A DNA stretch of 64,000 nt from Nocardia sp. CY41 (GTDB lineage: Bacteria > Actinomycetota > Actinomycetes > Mycobacteriales > Mycobacteriaceae): contig NZ_VUOS01000022.1 of assembly GCF_009829325.1 (NCBI RefSeq), forward strand, positions 62,001-126,000, written 5' to 3'. Positions 63,323 through 64,000 of the stretch are shown piece by piece; position 1 is the stretch's first letter; the number at the start of each line of letters is the position of its first letter. A model generated the notes under the pieces. It saw only the letters and a program-made list of their open reading frames with translations. It was not told the DNA's origin and made no database searches. A program made the position numbers and the translations under genes.

Positions 63323-64000
63323 CTACTTGACCTCGTACACCCAGATCAGCGCGTTCGACAGCTCGCCGTTCGGGTTCCACTTGTACTGACGCGCGAGGCC
63401 GGCACCGTCGTACGTCCGCACATAGTCGAGCAGGTCGGGGCGGGTCACCTTGCCGCCGTCGATGCCCTTGGCCAGGATCGTGGTGAGGTCATAGGCCTCG
63501 ACCGAGTAGACCCCGGGCGCTTGGCCGTTGAGCGCCTCGTAGTCCTTGGCGAACTTCTCCGGCGCGGGACCGCACGGGCAGGACAGCTTCGCTCCCTTGG
63601 CCGCGCTGCCCGCCTGAGAGACGAACTGCGGGTCGTTGGTGCCGTCGGCGGAGACGAAAACCGCCTTCACGCCACCGGACTTCAACTGCTGGGCCAGCGG
63701 CGCGGCCTCGGAGTAGTAGCCGGAGTAGAAGATGGCGTCCGGATTCGCGGCCGCCACCTTGGTGACCGTCGCGGAGAAGTCCTTGTCGCCCTTCTTGATG
63801 CTGGCGGCGCACGCCGGGTCGGCGGCGGCCCCCAGACCCTCCGTGATGGACTTCGCCAGGCCGGTGCCGTAGTCGGTGTTGTCCTGGATCACGCAGACCT
63901 TCTTGTAGCCCGCGCTGTTGACCAGGTACTTCGCCACCGAGGGGCCCTGCACGTCGTCGTTGGCCAGACCGCGGAAGAAGGTGGTCCAGCCGTTCTGGGT
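63323..64000 (-). CDS. Branched-chain amino-acid binding protein LivK (5' end cut off)
   Basis: C-terminal 225 residues of a Leu/Ile/Val-type periplasmic-binding protein. GWTTFFRGLANDDVQGPSVA runs in from the edge, followed by YLVNSAGYKKVCVIQDNTDY, PDAIFYSGYYSEAAPLAQQL and VYSVEAYDLTTILAKGIDGG. The signal peptide and first lobe lie beyond the window. It is the first of the four liv genes seen here. The frame is open to base 64000, so an internal ATG near 63952 is not the start. Confidence 0.94.
   Translation of the reverse strand, partial: TQNGWTTFFRGLANDDVQGPSVAKYLVNSAGYKKVCVIQDNTDYGTGLAKSITEGLGAAADPACAASIKKGDKDFSATVTKVAAANPDAIFYSGYYSEAAPLAQQLKSGGVKAVFVSADGTNDPQFVSQAGSAAKGAKLSCPCGPAPEKFAKDYEALNGQAPGVYSVEAYDLTTILAKGIDGGKVTRPDLLDYVRTYDGAGLARQYKWNPNGELSNALIWVYEVK

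Overview
The window looks like the chromosome of a high-GC actinomycete of the Mycobacteriales, most probably Nocardia or a close relative. The evidence is high third-position GC, frequent GTG/TTG starts, a DosR-type dormancy box, a CoaE-GrpB fusion and a conserved gene backbone. Read right to left, the housekeeping genes follow the order I know from Mycobacterium tuberculosis around Rv1629-Rv1650: polA, rpsA, coaE, a DUF402 gene, uvrB, a universal stress protein, uvrA, infC-rpmI-rplT, a SpoU methyltransferase and pheS-pheT. Accessory genes are interleaved with this backbone. I see no rRNA, tRNA, CRISPR array, transposase or phage gene.

Layout. 1-5581: a cut-off nitrate/nitrite-sensor-type histidine kinase, a conservon-type small GTPase, a DUF3558 lipoprotein, and a three-gene operon of unknown role (two unfamiliar proteins after an alpha/beta hydrolase). 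5582-15058: the translation block (pheT, pheS, 23S-type rRNA methyltransferase, L20, L35, IF3). It is interrupted by an MFS/TetR pair and a cytochrome P450 remnant, and headed by a structured infC leader with an AUC start codon. 15059-20035: DinB-like and DUF1844 proteins, a hydrolase and uvrA. 20550-26216: signalling and dormancy genes (GAF histidine kinase of DosS type, a ribosome hibernation factor of Rv0079/RafH type behind a DosR box, an orphan ketosynthase, a diguanylate cyclase, a small monooxygenase). 26184-28597: an RNA-polymerase-associated helicase (HelR/HelD type) with a rifamycin-element-like inverted repeat in front. 28683-42122: universal stress protein, DoxX/AraC/VOC cluster, uvrB, two tandem DUF402 genes, coaE, a 1-kb gene-poor stretch with a small terminated transcription unit, a TetR/oxidoreductase pair and rpsA.

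42363-58892: methyltransferase, a band-7 membrane protein with a tiny ribbon-helix-helix partner, a FAD oxidoreductase/LysR pair, a polar amino-acid ABC importer (SBP, permease, ATPase), a beta-decarboxylating dehydrogenase, a 2H phosphoesterase, thioredoxin, a free-standing LeuA regulatory domain, carbonic anhydrase, polA and a DUF885 peptidase. 58960-64000: a branched-chain amino-acid importer whose two ATPases are fused, running off the right edge inside the binding-protein gene.

The most rewarding loci are the DosR-box hibernation module, the HelR promoter element, the infC leader, the small terminated unit near 37.0-37.3 kb, the diverged DUF402 duplicate and the free-standing LeuA domain. 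Functional calls come from family motifs read by eye. No database search was run.
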